A stretch of 49,379 bases of DNA. It comes from Burkholderiales bacterium. Lineage in GTDB: Bacteria; Pseudomonadota; Gammaproteobacteria; Burkholderiales; Burkholderiaceae_C. Below, piece after piece: positions 14,824 to 23,998 of this stretch. Below the pieces are notes generated by a model. That model worked only from the letters and a program-made list of their open reading frames with translations, was not told where the DNA came from and made no database searches. The stretch spans positions 1 through 49,379 of the forward strand of contig JACRAZ010000091.1 of NCBI GenBank assembly GCA_016213205.1, written 5' to 3'. A program made the position numbers and the translations under genes. Each line of letters starts with the position of its first letter. Positions within the stretch are counted from its first letter, which is position 1.

Positions 14824-16347
14824 GGCCACCTGCAGGGCCTGCAGCAGCGGCAGCTCGGTCTGCGCGAACAGCGTGGCCAGGCGCTGCGCCTCGGCAAGGT
14901 TCTCTTCCGGTGTCTGCAGCGGCTTGTGGTCCTTCATCAGCCGGTGGTTCAGCCCGGACAGCGCGCCCCAGGCGGCGTCGCGCCATTCGGCGGGCGTGGC
15001 CAGGCCCTGCGCCCGCGCCCACAGGAACAGCTGCGACATGCGGCCCACCGGCACGCCGCCGCCGGTCACCGGGCTCACCAGGTGCCCGATGTCGCCGCCG
15101 CTGCGGCTCAGCCCGATCAGGTGGGCGTTGAGCCGGTCGGTCGTGGGGCGCAGCGTGTCGACCAGCGGCGCCGGGTGGGCGGGCACCAGGTGTCCGGCGC
15201 CGGCCAGCACCACCAGGGCGGTGAGCAGCCGGCCGAAGGGCAGGCCGGTCGTCCGCTCGATCTGGTGCACGTCGCGGGGCAGGTGGTCGGCCATCAGGTC
15301 CAGCACCGGGCCGTAGAGCTCTTCGTTCATCGCCGCCTGGCCGAGCGCGCCCTTCACCGTGGCCGGCACGTCGGGCCGGTGGGTCAGCAGCACCAGGCGT
15401 TGCTGCCGCATCGATTCGGCCTGCGCCAGCGGCGACAGGCGGCGCGCGCCCTTGACCCAGTAGTCCTTGCGGAACTGCTGGTTCACCATGAAATCGCGGA
15501 TCGACTGGCGCAGCACAGGGTCGGTGAACTCGCCCAGCAGCGTCTGCTGCGCCGGGGTGAGGTTCAGGGCCTCGACATGGTCCAGCAGGTGGGCCGAGCA
15601 GGCAAAGCTCAGCTTGGCCGGTGCCAGGCACTCGGCCATGGTGTTGAAGTGCATCGGGTGCCAGTCGCGGTTGAAGAACTCGTGGGCCAGGTAGGCACGG
15701 CCCTGGGTCTTCAGGAACTTCAGGCGTTCGGCCACCAGCGGGTTGGCCTTGGCATAGGCCGGTTCGCTGGCCAGCAGCCGGTCGGCAAAGGCGAGCGCGC
15801 CCTCCACGCGCTTGAGCGTGCCCTGGCCATCGGCGCCCACCACCGCGGCATGCTGGGCCAGCAGGTGGCGCATCGGCGTGAACGCCGCCCAGCCGGGCTG
15901 CGTGTTGTAGCTGACGTACAGCACGCCGCCCACCTTGAGCTTGCGGCGCACGAAGTCCACGATGCAGGCCCGGTTCTCGTCACTGATCCAGCTCCAGATG
16001 CCGTGCAGCCCGATGAAGTCGAAGTCCGGCAGGTCGGGGCGCTGCGCGAAGTCGGCGAAGGCATCGTCGTGCAGCCGCGCGCCGGCCCCCGACACGGCCG
16101 CCAGTTCCTGCGCAAAGGCGGCCTGGGCGGGGTTGAAGTCGGTGCCGTGCCACTGCACCACCGAGGCCGCGGCATGCAGGTTGGCGCTCATGCCCTGCCC
16201 GAAGCCCAGCTCGCAGGCGGTGCCGATCTCGGGGCACACCAGCCCCGCGCGCAGGAAGGCGAGCTTCACCGCCAGCGGGTTCAGCTCGGGGTAGTAGCCA
16301 TGGGTGTAGCCCAGGTCGGCCACGTAGCCGGCGGTCCAGTCTGTCAT
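14821..16347 (-). CDS. Class I SAM-dependent methyltransferase with methyltransferase regulatory domain
   Basis: 508 aa. The N-terminal half has the SAM-binding motif I (E46-L-G-F-G-Q-G52 in ACELGFGQGMSANLHAA) and a following acidic strand (WHGTDFNPAQ). The central and C-terminal parts (from about residue 215) match the 'methyltransferase regulatory domain' found fused to such enzymes near surface-polysaccharide genes; VSYNTQPGWAAF is a family-typical stretch. The probable role is methylation of a sugar or glycan precursor, though the acceptor is not shown by sequence. It is divergent from the WbpG-like amidotransferase gene with about 150 bases between starts, so the two may share control. 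The stop is embedded in the repeated motif at 14800-14823. Confidence 0.87.
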   Translation of the reverse strand: MTDWTAGYVADLGYTHGYYPELNPLAVKLAFLRAGLVCPEIGTACELGFGQGMSANLHAAASVVQWHGTDFNPAQAAFAQELAAVSGAGARLHDDAFADFAQRPDLPDFDFIGLHGIWSWISDENRACIVDFVRRKLKVGGVLYVSYNTQPGWAAFTPMRHLLAQHAAVVGADGQGTLKRVEGALAFADRLLASEPAYAKANPLVAERLKFLKTQGRAYLAHEFFNRDWHPMHFNTMAECLAPAKLSFACSAHLLDHVEALNLTPAQQTLLGEFTDPVLRQSIRDFMVNQQFRKDYWVKGARRLSPLAQAESMRQQRLVLLTHRPDVPATVKGALGQAAMNEELYGPVLDLMADHLPRDVHQIERTTGLPFGRLLTALVVLAGAGHLVPAHPAPLVDTLRPTTDRLNAHLIGLSRSGGDIGHLVSPVTGGGVPVGRMSQLFLWARAQGLATPAEWRDAAWGALSGLNHRLMKDHKPLQTPEENLAEAQRLATLFAQTELPLLQALQVA

Positions 16348-16495
16348 CGTGTTCCTCGTCAGGCATCGCGCCCTTGTGCGTGGCGCATCGTACTAGCGCC
16401 GTTGATGACCGGAATGACCGGCCTGCGCCGGGCGCTGCGTGGTGCCGCGCGCGCTATGCTGCGCGCACCGTGCCCGCCACCCCCGAGGAGATGCC

Positions 16496-17647
16496 TTGGC
16501 CCAGGAAGTCGATCCCGTCAAGACCGCCCGGCTGTTCGAGTTCTATGTTCGCCGCATCTGGCCGCTGCAGCGCCGTTTCGCAGCCGGCCGGCTGAACCGC
16601 CGCTGCACGCAGTGCGGTGCCTCCGAGAAGATGCTGCCGCTGGATGCCAGCGGCGTGTGCAGCGCCTGCGTGGAACAGCGGGCCAAGGGCCTGCCGCCGC
16701 GCCGCGCGCCCGATGCGGCGCTGCAGGCCGAGCTGAACGCGGTGCTGGCCGCGGCCCAGGGCAGTGGCCGCGGCCGCTACGACGCGCTGGTGATGTTCAG
16801 CGGCGGCAAGGACAGCAGCTACCTGGTGCAGCGCCTGAAGAACGAGCACCCGCGGCTGCGCCTGCTCACCTGCACCGTGGACAACAGCTTCATGAGCCCG
16901 GTGGCCAAGCGCAACATCGACGAGATCCTGCCGCGGCTGGACGTGGACCACGTGTTCATCCGCCCGCACCGCGGCTTCTACGTGCAGCTGTTCCGCCACG
17001 CCATCACGCACCTGAACGCCGAGGGCAGCTACGGCACGGTGGACTTCAGCGATGGCGAGTTCATGCTGGACGCCGCGCGCAACCTGGCCGCCGAGAAGGC
17101 GATTCCGCTGATCATCTGCGGCTACTCGCGCTACCAGGTCGAGAACGGGCTGGGCCTGCACCACTACGAATCGCCGCGCGAGCAGGAGCGCCGCCCGCGC
17201 ACCGAGACCGCGGGCCTGCGGCTGCAGGACATCTTCCCGCACGAGGCCGACCGCAGGCTCTGGTGGCAGGGCCAGACCGACCCCGCGGTGGACGTGCCGC
17301 GCCTGCTGTTCCCGCTGTATGCCTGGGACCTGGAAGAGGCCGAGATCAAGCGCCAGGTGGTGCAGTGGGGGCTGATCAGCGCCAAGGACCAGAGCCCGAT
17401 CGTCACCAACCACCGGCTGATCCCGCTGCTGGGCGTGGTGGACGTGCACCAGTTCGGCTACAGCAGCTTCGAGAACGAGTTCTGCCGCATGATCCGCGAA
17501 GGCAAGGCCGAGCGTGAGCCCTGGCAGCACACCTTCGAGTTCCTGGAGTACACGGCCAAGACGGGCCTGTTCGTCAAGCCGCTGGTGCTCGACCTGCTGC
17601 AGCAGCTGGACCTGCGGGCCGAGGACGTGGGGGTGCGCTTCGCCTGA
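16496..17647 (+). CDS. N-acetyl sugar amidotransferase-like PP-loop ATPase (WbpG family)
   Basis: 383 aa. I place the start at TTG 16496 because GAGGAG lies 5 bases before it; the longer ATG/GTG frame upstream lacks a ribosome site. A four-cysteine knuckle (C37-x2-C40 ... C55-x2-C58) is followed by the PP-loop S102-G-G-K-D-S of the ATP-pyrophosphatase superfamily. The family adenylates a carbonyl or hydroxyl and transfers ammonia, as in WbpG for 2-acetamidino sugars of O-antigens. WbpG normally works with the glutaminase WbpH and the synthase HisF-like subunit; neither is in the window, so the substrate is uncertain. Divergent transcription from the methyltransferase suggests a shared glycan-modification role. 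Confidence 0.85.
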   Translation: MAQEVDPVKTARLFEFYVRRIWPLQRRFAAGRLNRRCTQCGASEKMLPLDASGVCSACVEQRAKGLPPRRAPDAALQAELNAVLAAAQGSGRGRYDALVMFSGGKDSSYLVQRLKNEHPRLRLLTCTVDNSFMSPVAKRNIDEILPRLDVDHVFIRPHRGFYVQLFRHAITHLNAEGSYGTVDFSDGEFMLDAARNLAAEKAIPLIICGYSRYQVENGLGLHHYESPREQERRPRTETAGLRLQDIFPHEADRRLWWQGQTDPAVDVPRLLFPLYAWDLEEAEIKRQVVQWGLISAKDQSPIVTNHRLIPLLGVVDVHQFGYSSFENEFCRMIREGKAEREPWQHTFEFLEYTAKTGLFVKPLVLDLLQQLDLRAEDVGVRFA

Positions 17648-17817
17648 CAGGGGGGGGCGGGGGCGGGCCCGCGCGCGGGTGCGGCGCGGGCGGCGGTGGG
17701 CAGGAAATCACGCCGCGCGTGGGTTCCTCGCGGGCGCGGGAACCGGGGGTCCGGGGCTGCCACAGAGCGGGGGAGCCGGCCTCGAGCCACCCCCGAACCC
17801 CTGAGCGGAGCACCCCC

Positions 17818-18390
17818 ATGAAACGCCTGATCACCCTGCTGTCCGGCCTGCTGGCCACCACCGCGGCGCTGTGCGCGCCGGTGACGCTGCACTTCAGCGC
17901 CGACGGCTTCCAGAATGCCGGCGTGCAGTTCTCGGGCCTGGCCGGGCCGGTGAGCGGCTCCATCAGCTGGAACGCGAGTGGCAACCCGCACGACCCGATC
18001 GGCGCGCTGACCGCGATCGACCTCATCATCGCCGGCCACAGCTACACGCTCGGCGAGGTGGGCATTGCCAACCAGGGCAGCACGCAGACGGCGATCGGCG
18101 GCCTGTTCAACGGCGCCAATGCCGTGGTGGGCAACGGCGCGGCGAACGACTTCCTGCTGGTGTTCGACCGCGTGAACCCCGCGATCAGCGCGTTTGCGTT
18201 CTCGGTGCTGGGCAAGCAGGGGGCGATCTGGTGGTCGCCCACCAGCACCAGCGCCTCGTTCGAAGCGCAGACCGTGCCGGAGCCGGCCACGCTGGCGCTG
18301 GCGCTGGCGGCGATCGGCGGGGCGGCGCTTGCGGCGCGGCGCCGGCGGGCGCCAATGCCCTGCGCCGCGCCCCAGCCCTGCCTGGCGTGA
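17818..18390 (+). CDS. PEP-CTERM sorting domain protein
   Basis: 190 aa. GGAG precedes the ATG by about 9 bases. The signal peptide (MKRLITLLSGLLATTAALCA) is followed by a beta-rich domain with repeated NGAN/NGAAND loops. The C-terminus is VPEPATLALALAAIGGAALA followed by an RRRR cluster and a short tail, the PEP-CTERM sorting signal. This is the third such gene in the window, none of them adjacent to an exosortase. It is convergent with the flippase gene at the end of the large minus-strand operon (55 bases between stops). Function beyond surface sorting is unknown. Confidence 0.88.
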   Translation: MKRLITLLSGLLATTAALCAPVTLHFSADGFQNAGVQFSGLAGPVSGSISWNASGNPHDPIGALTAIDLIIAGHSYTLGEVGIANQGSTQTAIGGLFNGANAVVGNGAANDFLLVFDRVNPAISAFAFSVLGKQGAIWWSPTSTSASFEAQTVPEPATLALALAAIGGAALAARRRRAPMPCAAPQPCLA

Positions 18391-18445
18391 CACCGCCTCG
18401 GCGGCCGGTGCGATGACCGGCGTTTGACGCGCGCTCGATGCGGGC

Positions 18446-19960
18446 TCACTGGCTGCGCGAGGCCGCGCGCAGCAGGCCCCGGGCCTGCACGAGGCCTCGG
18501 GTGTTGAACACCAGGCTCGCGGCCACATAGGCCAGCGCGCCAGCGGCCACCAGCAGCAAGAGCCGCGGCACCGGCGGCCAGGCCGCCACGAGCCGGCCAC
18601 CCAGCAGCAGGGCCGCGCCCATCAGCATGCTGCACAGCACGGCCCGGGCCGGACGGGCTGCCGCGTCGCGCCAGCGGGCCGCGCAGGCGGTGCAGGCGGC
18701 GCCGGCGAGCAGCAGCTGCAGGGTCGCGCCCAACAGGCCCAGGCCCACCGCGGCCACCGCCCAGCCGTGGCCGCGCAGGGCCCCCAGGCAGGCCGCCGTG
18801 GCGGCCAGGCCCAGCAGGGCCAGGCGCAGCAGCGTCGGGCCGTGGCCGGCGGCCAGCAGCGTGGGCGCGCCCAGGGCGGTGACGGCCTGCACCCAGGCCA
18901 CGCCGCACAGCGCCGGCACCACCGCGACGATGGCCTGCCACTGCGGGCCCAGCACCACCGGCACCAGGTCGGCCGCCAGCACGGCCAGGCCCACCAGCAC
19001 CGGCGTGACCGCCAGCGCCAGCAGCTCGATCGAGCCGAGCAGCCGCGCGCGCATCTGCGCGGCGGCATCCTGGGCCTGGGCCAGCACCGGGAAGCTGGCG
19101 CGGGCCACCGCTTCGCTGAGTGGCGACACTGGGGCCGAGGCCACCGTCTGCGCCATCGTGATCCGACCCAGCCCGGCCACCCCCACCGCCGGGCCGAGGA
19201 TCAGGTTCTGCAGGTTGCGGCTGCACTGCATGGCCAGGGTGCCGCCCAGCAGCGGGGCCGAGAAGCGTGCCACCCGGCGTGCCTCGGCCCGGTCGAACAC
19301 GGGGCTGGGCCACCAGCGGGCGTGGTGCTGCATCCAGCCCAGGCCGACCAGCGCCCCCACCAGCGGTTGCACCACCAGGGCCCAGACCCCGGCCCCGGCG
19401 CTGGCCAGTGCCACCGCGCGGGCCGCGCCGGCAACGCTGGCGGCCAGGCCGGCCAGCGCCACCGGGCGGAAGGCCAGCGCGCGCGACAGCAGCGCGCGTG
19501 GCAGCACCTGCAGCGCCGAGCACAGCAGGTTCAGGCCGCACAGGCCCATCAGCGCCGGGATCACCGGCTGCCCGAACATCGCCGCGAGCCACGGCCCCAG
19601 CGCCACCAGGACCAGCGCGCCGCCGAGGCCCAGGCCGAGGTTGGCCCAGAAGCAGGTGGACAGCAGGCGCTGGTCGACCGCCTTGCGCTGCACGATGGCC
19701 GTGCCGATGCCGAAATCCACCAGGCTCTGCGCCAGCTCGTTGATGAAGAAGACGATCGCGAACAGGCCGTAGTCGGCCGGCCCCAGGTAGCGCGCGAGCA
19801 TGATCGCCGCGCCCACCGCGACCGCCTGCCGCAGCACCTGGGCCACGCCCAGCCAGGCGGCATTGCGCACGGTGCGGCCGTCGATGTGCGTGGCCTCGGT
19901 CGCGGGCGACGCGGCCGCGCCGGCATGCTCAGGGGCCGGTGGGAACGCCATCGCCGGCAT
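18446..19960 (-). CDS. Oligosaccharide/lipid flippase, Wzx/WzxC (MATE/MVF superfamily)
   Basis: 504 aa with about 12-14 hydrophobic segments. The N-terminal signature (WLGVAQVLRQAVAVGAAIML, then ARYLGPADYGLFAIV) is typical of Wzx/WzxC polysaccharide exporters, where the YLGPADYG loop follows TM1. Such proteins flip undecaprenyl-linked sugars or other amphiphiles across the inner membrane. The gene overlaps the SGNH hydrolase gene by about 20-30 bases (start at 19960 or 19951) and is the last gene of the operon that begins at 30405. By position it is the probable exporter or flippase of that pathway's product. No glycosyltransferase is co-encoded, which is unusual for a Wzx. Confidence 0.87.
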   Translation of the reverse strand: MPAMAFPPAPEHAGAAASPATEATHIDGRTVRNAAWLGVAQVLRQAVAVGAAIMLARYLGPADYGLFAIVFFINELAQSLVDFGIGTAIVQRKAVDQRLLSTCFWANLGLGLGGALVLVALGPWLAAMFGQPVIPALMGLCGLNLLCSALQVLPRALLSRALAFRPVALAGLAASVAGAARAVALASAGAGVWALVVQPLVGALVGLGWMQHHARWWPSPVFDRAEARRVARFSAPLLGGTLAMQCSRNLQNLILGPAVGVAGLGRITMAQTVASAPVSPLSEAVARASFPVLAQAQDAAAQMRARLLGSIELLALAVTPVLVGLAVLAADLVPVVLGPQWQAIVAVVPALCGVAWVQAVTALGAPTLLAAGHGPTLLRLALLGLAATAACLGALRGHGWAVAAVGLGLLGATLQLLLAGAACTACAARWRDAAARPARAVLCSMLMGAALLLGGRLVAAWPPVPRLLLLVAAGALAYVAASLVFNTRGLVQARGLLRAASRSQ

Positions 19961-20750
19961 CGATCAGCGCGCTGATCACGGGCAGCAGGGCTTGCGCCTG
20001 CAGGCGGTGCGCCTCGCTGGAGAAGTGGAAGTCGCGCGCCATCAGGCGCGCCCGGCGCCGGGCGCAGGCCCGGGTCAGGTCGCAGACCAGCGCGCCCTCG
20101 GCGGCGGCGGCGGCCAGGCTGGCGGCGCGGATCTCGCGCAGCCGATAACGCAGCAGAGGACCGGCCAATCCATTGGCCAGGAAGGGCGTGACCATCACGA
20201 CATGGCGCACCTGCTGCTCGCGGCACAGCCGCAGGCTCTGCGCCAGCGATTGCCGCAGCTCGGCCACCGACACGCGCGGCAGCGTGCCATCTCGCCAGGC
20301 GCGCAGCGCGCGGGCGCAGGTGGCCAGCTTCTGCCGCGCGAAGGCCAGCTCGGCCCAGGCCTGCGGCCAGCGCGCCTGCACGGCCTGTTTCACCCGAGCT
20401 TTCAGCCGGGCCGCAGGCCCTGGGCCGGGCGGCGGCGGCGCGGGCGCCACGGCCGCGCCGGGTGGCGCAGCGGCCTCGGGCACCTGGCTGAAATCGCTGG
20501 TCGGGCAGTCGAGGATCAGGATGTGCGGGCCCCAGGGCAGCAGCTCCTGCCGCAGCACCGGGTCCAGCTCGTGCGCGAACGCCGCCTTGGCGCGCACGCG
20601 CCAGCTCACCTGCAGATCGGGGTGGCGGCGGGCCATCTGCTCGCGCAGCAGCCCCACGTAGGAGGCGCGGGGGTCGGGGCGGCCCCGCACGTCGCTGGGG
20701 CCGCGGCCGCGGCAATCGGTGAGCACCGCGATGCGCAGGGCGGCGGTCAT
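19929..20750 (-). CDS. SGNH/GDSL-like hydrolase of the biosynthetic operon
   Basis: 273 aa. The opening strand (LRIAVLTDCRGRG) sits where SGNH hydrolases have the GDS block, though the nucleophile Ser is not in its usual place. The C-terminal block RDFHFSSEAHRLQAQALLPV matches the D-x-x-H catalytic block of the family, and VMVTPFLANG sits where block III is expected. A long Ala/Pro linker interrupts the middle. It could be an esterase or O-acyl transferase-type enzyme acting on the operon's product; the altered block I leaves activity uncertain. It lies 37 bases after the last radical SAM gene and overlaps the flippase. Confidence 0.65.
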   Translation of the reverse strand: MTAALRIAVLTDCRGRGPSDVRGRPDPRASYVGLLREQMARRHPDLQVSWRVRAKAAFAHELDPVLRQELLPWGPHILILDCPTSDFSQVPEAAAPPGAAVAPAPPPPGPGPAARLKARVKQAVQARWPQAWAELAFARQKLATCARALRAWRDGTLPRVSVAELRQSLAQSLRLCREQQVRHVVMVTPFLANGLAGPLLRYRLREIRAASLAAAAAEGALVCDLTRACARRRARLMARDFHFSSEAHRLQAQALLPVISALIDAGDGVPTGP

Positions 20751-20787
20751 GGCAGGTCCGGCTGGGCGCGGCGCGGCAACCCCCACC

Positions 20788-22389
20788 TCACTGGGTGGCC
20801 AGGTGGCCCCGGTTCCAGCGCCTGGCGAACGCGGGGTCGGCCTCCGCTGCGGGTTCGGCGTCGAACTGGCGTTCGAGCGCGGCCACGCGGTCGACCGTGG
20901 CATCGATGACGCGCCGCACCTCGTCGGCGCTGGCACCGGGCTGGGTGGACAGCAGCGCGAGCATGGTGTTGACGAAGTCGAGGTCGGCGCGCAGGAACTG
21001 GTTGCCGAATCGCTTCTCGCGCACGGCGGTCGCCACCTGCCCGGCCTGGATGGCACCGACATAGCTGAAGTTCAGCGCCCGCTCCAGCGCCTGCGGGATG
21101 CGCTGGTGCAGCGCCATGCAGGCGCGGCTGAACTGCTCGACCTGCGGGTCCTGCAGGTCGTATTCGATCGAGAAGCCGCGTTCGCGCAGGATGCCGCGCC
21201 GCAGGTACTGGCCGTACAGCGCGGTGTGGCGGAACGGGTAGGCCCGGAAGGCCACGGCCTGCACCGAGAACGGCACCGGGTCGTTCTGCTGCAGGTAGTG
21301 GTGCTCGACGAAGAAGCGGATGTCGTCCTGGATCTCGGCCAGCGTCGTGTCGGCCTCGATCAGCATCGAGAACAGCTCGAAGTGGATGCGCCTTTCCTGC
21401 ACCAGCCGGATGGCCTGCGCGTTGCGTTCGCGGGTGATGCCCTTGTTCAGCTTCTTCAGCACCCGCGGCGAACTGGTCTCGATGCCCAGCGCGATGGTCT
21501 TCAGGCCGGCGCGCTTCAGGTTGTCCAGCAGAGTGGGCGTCACGTCGTCGGCGCGGCTCTCGCAGAACAGCGACACGTCCATGCCCGCCTCGCGCACGCC
21601 GTCGGTGAACGCGGCCATCCAGCCAGGGCTGAGCTGCTCGATGCCGGTGAACATGTCGTCCACGAAATTGAACCAGCGCACGCCGTGCTCGTCGTGCAGC
21701 GCCCGCATCTCGGCCACCACCGCCTCCGGCCGCCGAAAGCGCACGTGCGGCCCCGGCTGGGCCCGCGAGGCGCGGGCGATGTGGCAGAAGCCGCAGTTCC
21801 AGCGGCAGCCGCGGCTGGCGCACAGGGTGGCCGAATCGAGCGGGTAGCGCGGCTCGCGCCGTGGCCAGGGCAGCGTGTCCAGATCGGTGACGAAGGGGCG
21901 CGGCGGCGTGCACTGCAGGCTGCCGTCGGCCGCGCGCCAGGCGATGCCGGCGGTCGGGCGCCAGTCGGCGCCGCTGGCGATGCGGCTCACCAGTTCGTCG
22001 AAGCTGAGCTCGCCCTCGCCCAGCACCACGCAGCCCAGCGCCGGGGCTTCCTGCAGCAGCTTGTCGTGCCAGGCCGTGGCACCGGGCCCGCCGGCGCAGA
22101 CAAAGGCCGCGGGCAGCCGGCCGTGTAGCTGCTCCACCCAGCGGCAAGCCTCGCGCAGCACCCAGTCGGTGAGCGACAGGCCCACCAGGTCGGGCGCGAA
22201 ATCGATGATCTCGCGCAGCGCCTCGGCCGCCGCCAGGTCGCGGAACTGCGCGTCGACCACCAGCACCTGGTGCCCCTGGCGTTGCGCCCCGGCGGCCAGG
22301 TACTTGATGCCCAGCGCCTCGGCGCTGTCGCGGCCGGTGACGGGGTCGAACCGGGGCCGGTAGTTGAGGGTGGCCAGCGCGATCTTCAT
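20788..22389 (-). CDS. B12-binding-domain radical SAM protein (paralogue of the neighbouring upstream gene)
   Basis: 533 aa. Residues 1-150 have a Rossmann-like cobalamin-binding layout (MKIALATLNYRPRF, HQVLVVDAQFRDL, AGGPGATAWHDKLL), but the DxHxxG cobalt-ligand motif is not conserved. The radical SAM domain opens with C195-x3-C199-x2-C202 (CRWNCGFC), which binds the 4Fe-4S cluster. It aligns along its whole length with the protein from 23981-22386 (shared landmarks REPRYPLD, NDPVPFS, EFRAY/AFRAY, RRGIL). The ATGA overlap with that gene implies coupled translation. Class B enzymes methylate unactivated carbon or rearrange rings; which applies here is unknown. Confidence 0.9.
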   Translation of the reverse strand: MKIALATLNYRPRFDPVTGRDSAEALGIKYLAAGAQRQGHQVLVVDAQFRDLAAAEALREIIDFAPDLVGLSLTDWVLREACRWVEQLHGRLPAAFVCAGGPGATAWHDKLLQEAPALGCVVLGEGELSFDELVSRIASGADWRPTAGIAWRAADGSLQCTPPRPFVTDLDTLPWPRREPRYPLDSATLCASRGCRWNCGFCHIARASRAQPGPHVRFRRPEAVVAEMRALHDEHGVRWFNFVDDMFTGIEQLSPGWMAAFTDGVREAGMDVSLFCESRADDVTPTLLDNLKRAGLKTIALGIETSSPRVLKKLNKGITRERNAQAIRLVQERRIHFELFSMLIEADTTLAEIQDDIRFFVEHHYLQQNDPVPFSVQAVAFRAYPFRHTALYGQYLRRGILRERGFSIEYDLQDPQVEQFSRACMALHQRIPQALERALNFSYVGAIQAGQVATAVREKRFGNQFLRADLDFVNTMLALLSTQPGASADEVRRVIDATVDRVAALERQFDAEPAAEADPAFARRWNRGHLATQ

Positions 22390-23981
22390 GGTGCGGCAAA
22401 GCCTCCGTAGTCGCCGGCCACGGCCAGTTCACGCGAGCGTTCGTGCTGCCGGACCTCCTGCGCTAGCTGCTCCAGCGCCGGCGTGATGCGCACGCACAGC
22501 GCCTCGTACTCGGCCGCCTCCAGGCCCTGGTGGCGCAGCATCGATTCGCAGAGCGCGCGGGTCCAGCGCGTGTCGAGCTCGAAGTAGCGGTTGTGCAGGC
22601 GCTTGTAGAACACCGCCTCGTCGAGCTCGCCGCGCTTGATGGCCGACGAATAGCGGTACTGCAGGATCACGTCGCTCAGCGGCTTCCAGCGCCGGTTCCA
22701 TTCGCCGCAGGTGCGCACCAGCTGCGCGGTGAGCGGGTCGGAGAAGTCGTAGCCGATGTCGAAGCCCTCCACGTGCAGGATGCCGCGGCGCTGGTACTCG
22801 TTGAACAGCGGCGTGCCGCGGTAGGCATAGGCGCGGAACTCGTTGATCTGCATCGAGAACGGCACCGGATCGTTCGAATCGAAGTAGCGCAGCGAGATGA
22901 AGCGGTCGATGTCGAACAGGATCTCCGGCAGCGTGGTGTCGGCGTCGGTGGCGATCGAGTAGAGCTCGTAGTTGATGTTCAGCCGCGTCAGCACGCCCAC
23001 GGCGTGCAGGCTGCTCTCGATGGTGGTGCGCTTGTTGAAGACCTCCAGCATGCGCGGCACGTAGGATTCGACGCCCAGCGCCACGGTGCGCAGCCCGGCC
23101 TTCTTCAGCAGCGCCAGGCCGGGCTCCTGGATGTGGTCGACCCGGGTCTGGAAGAAGAAGCGCAGGTTCAGGCCCTGCTCGATCATCCGGTGGGCGAGCT
23201 CGTCCGACCAGCCGGGGTGGATGCGGTTGATGCCGAGGAAATCGTCGTCGGTGAAGTTGATCCAGCGCACGCCCTGCTCGCGCACGAGCGCGGCCATCTC
23301 GGCGACGATCTGCGCCGGCGCCCGGAAGCGCACCTTCTTGCCGGGCTGCGCGGCGTAGAACGGCGCGATCGAGCAGAACGAGCAGTTGTACGCGCAGCCC
23401 CGGCTGGCCGAGATGGTGCACTCGTCCAGCGGGTAGCGTGGCTCGCGCAGCGGCCAGCGCAGCTCGTCCAGCGGGGCCATGCGCGGCTGCGCGGTGCGCG
23501 TGATCCGGCGCTGCGCATCGCACCAGGCGATGCCCGGGGTGGCGTGCCAATCCTCGCCGTCGCGCAGGTGCTGGATGAATTCGCGGAACGATTGTTCGCC
23601 GTCGCCCAGGAACACCGCGTCGACCTCGGGGGTCTGCGGCAGGAACTGGTCGTGCCAGGTGGCCGGGCCGAAGCCCCCCATCACGATGACGGCCCGCGGG
23701 TAGACCAGCCGCACGCGCCGCACCAGGTCCAGCGCCATCGGCATGTTGTGGCTCAGCGCGGACAGCGCCACCACGTCGGGGGGCGGCAGCGCCGCGAGCC
23801 GGGTCATCGCCGCGGCATTGGGGCGCCGGTGCAGGTGGTTGTCGAGGATGCTGACCTGGACGCCCTCCAGATCGGCGATCGCCGCGCCCACGTAGCGGAT
23901 CGCCAGGTTCTCCCAGGTGCTGCGGCCGCTCATCACATCGTGGGGGTCGTGGTGGTACACGGAACACAGGACGACATGCAT
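22386..23981 (-). CDS. B12-binding-domain radical SAM protein
   Basis: 531 aa. The ATG at 23981 has GGGGAG 9 bases upstream, and the sequence MHVVLCSVYHHDPHDV follows. The N-terminal part looks like a B12-binding fold, with DNHLHR near residue 47 in the place of DxHxxG (D and H kept, G lost) and VMGGFGPATWHDQF later. The 4Fe-4S motif is C196-x3-C200-x2-C203 (CAYNCSFC). The C-terminal 150 residues are a helical domain of the type seen in B12-radical SAM methyltransferases. It is paralogous to the next gene in the operon. A larger in-frame extension upstream overlaps the preceding gene and is not credible as coding. Confidence 0.92.
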   Translation of the reverse strand: MHVVLCSVYHHDPHDVMSGRSTWENLAIRYVGAAIADLEGVQVSILDNHLHRRPNAAAMTRLAALPPPDVVALSALSHNMPMALDLVRRVRLVYPRAVIVMGGFGPATWHDQFLPQTPEVDAVFLGDGEQSFREFIQHLRDGEDWHATPGIAWCDAQRRITRTAQPRMAPLDELRWPLREPRYPLDECTISASRGCAYNCSFCSIAPFYAAQPGKKVRFRAPAQIVAEMAALVREQGVRWINFTDDDFLGINRIHPGWSDELAHRMIEQGLNLRFFFQTRVDHIQEPGLALLKKAGLRTVALGVESYVPRMLEVFNKRTTIESSLHAVGVLTRLNINYELYSIATDADTTLPEILFDIDRFISLRYFDSNDPVPFSMQINEFRAYAYRGTPLFNEYQRRGILHVEGFDIGYDFSDPLTAQLVRTCGEWNRRWKPLSDVILQYRYSSAIKRGELDEAVFYKRLHNRYFELDTRWTRALCESMLRHQGLEAAEYEALCVRITPALEQLAQEVRQHERSRELAVAGDYGGFAAP

Positions 23982-23998
23982 GGTGGGTTCTCCCCTCG

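Noticed and set aside
14926..17517. Very long plus-strand frame antisense to the methyltransferase and out of frame with the amidotransferase
   Set aside because: It is a shadow of two well-supported genes in high-GC DNA; low-complexity Arg/Gly/Ala-rich translation and no start signal.
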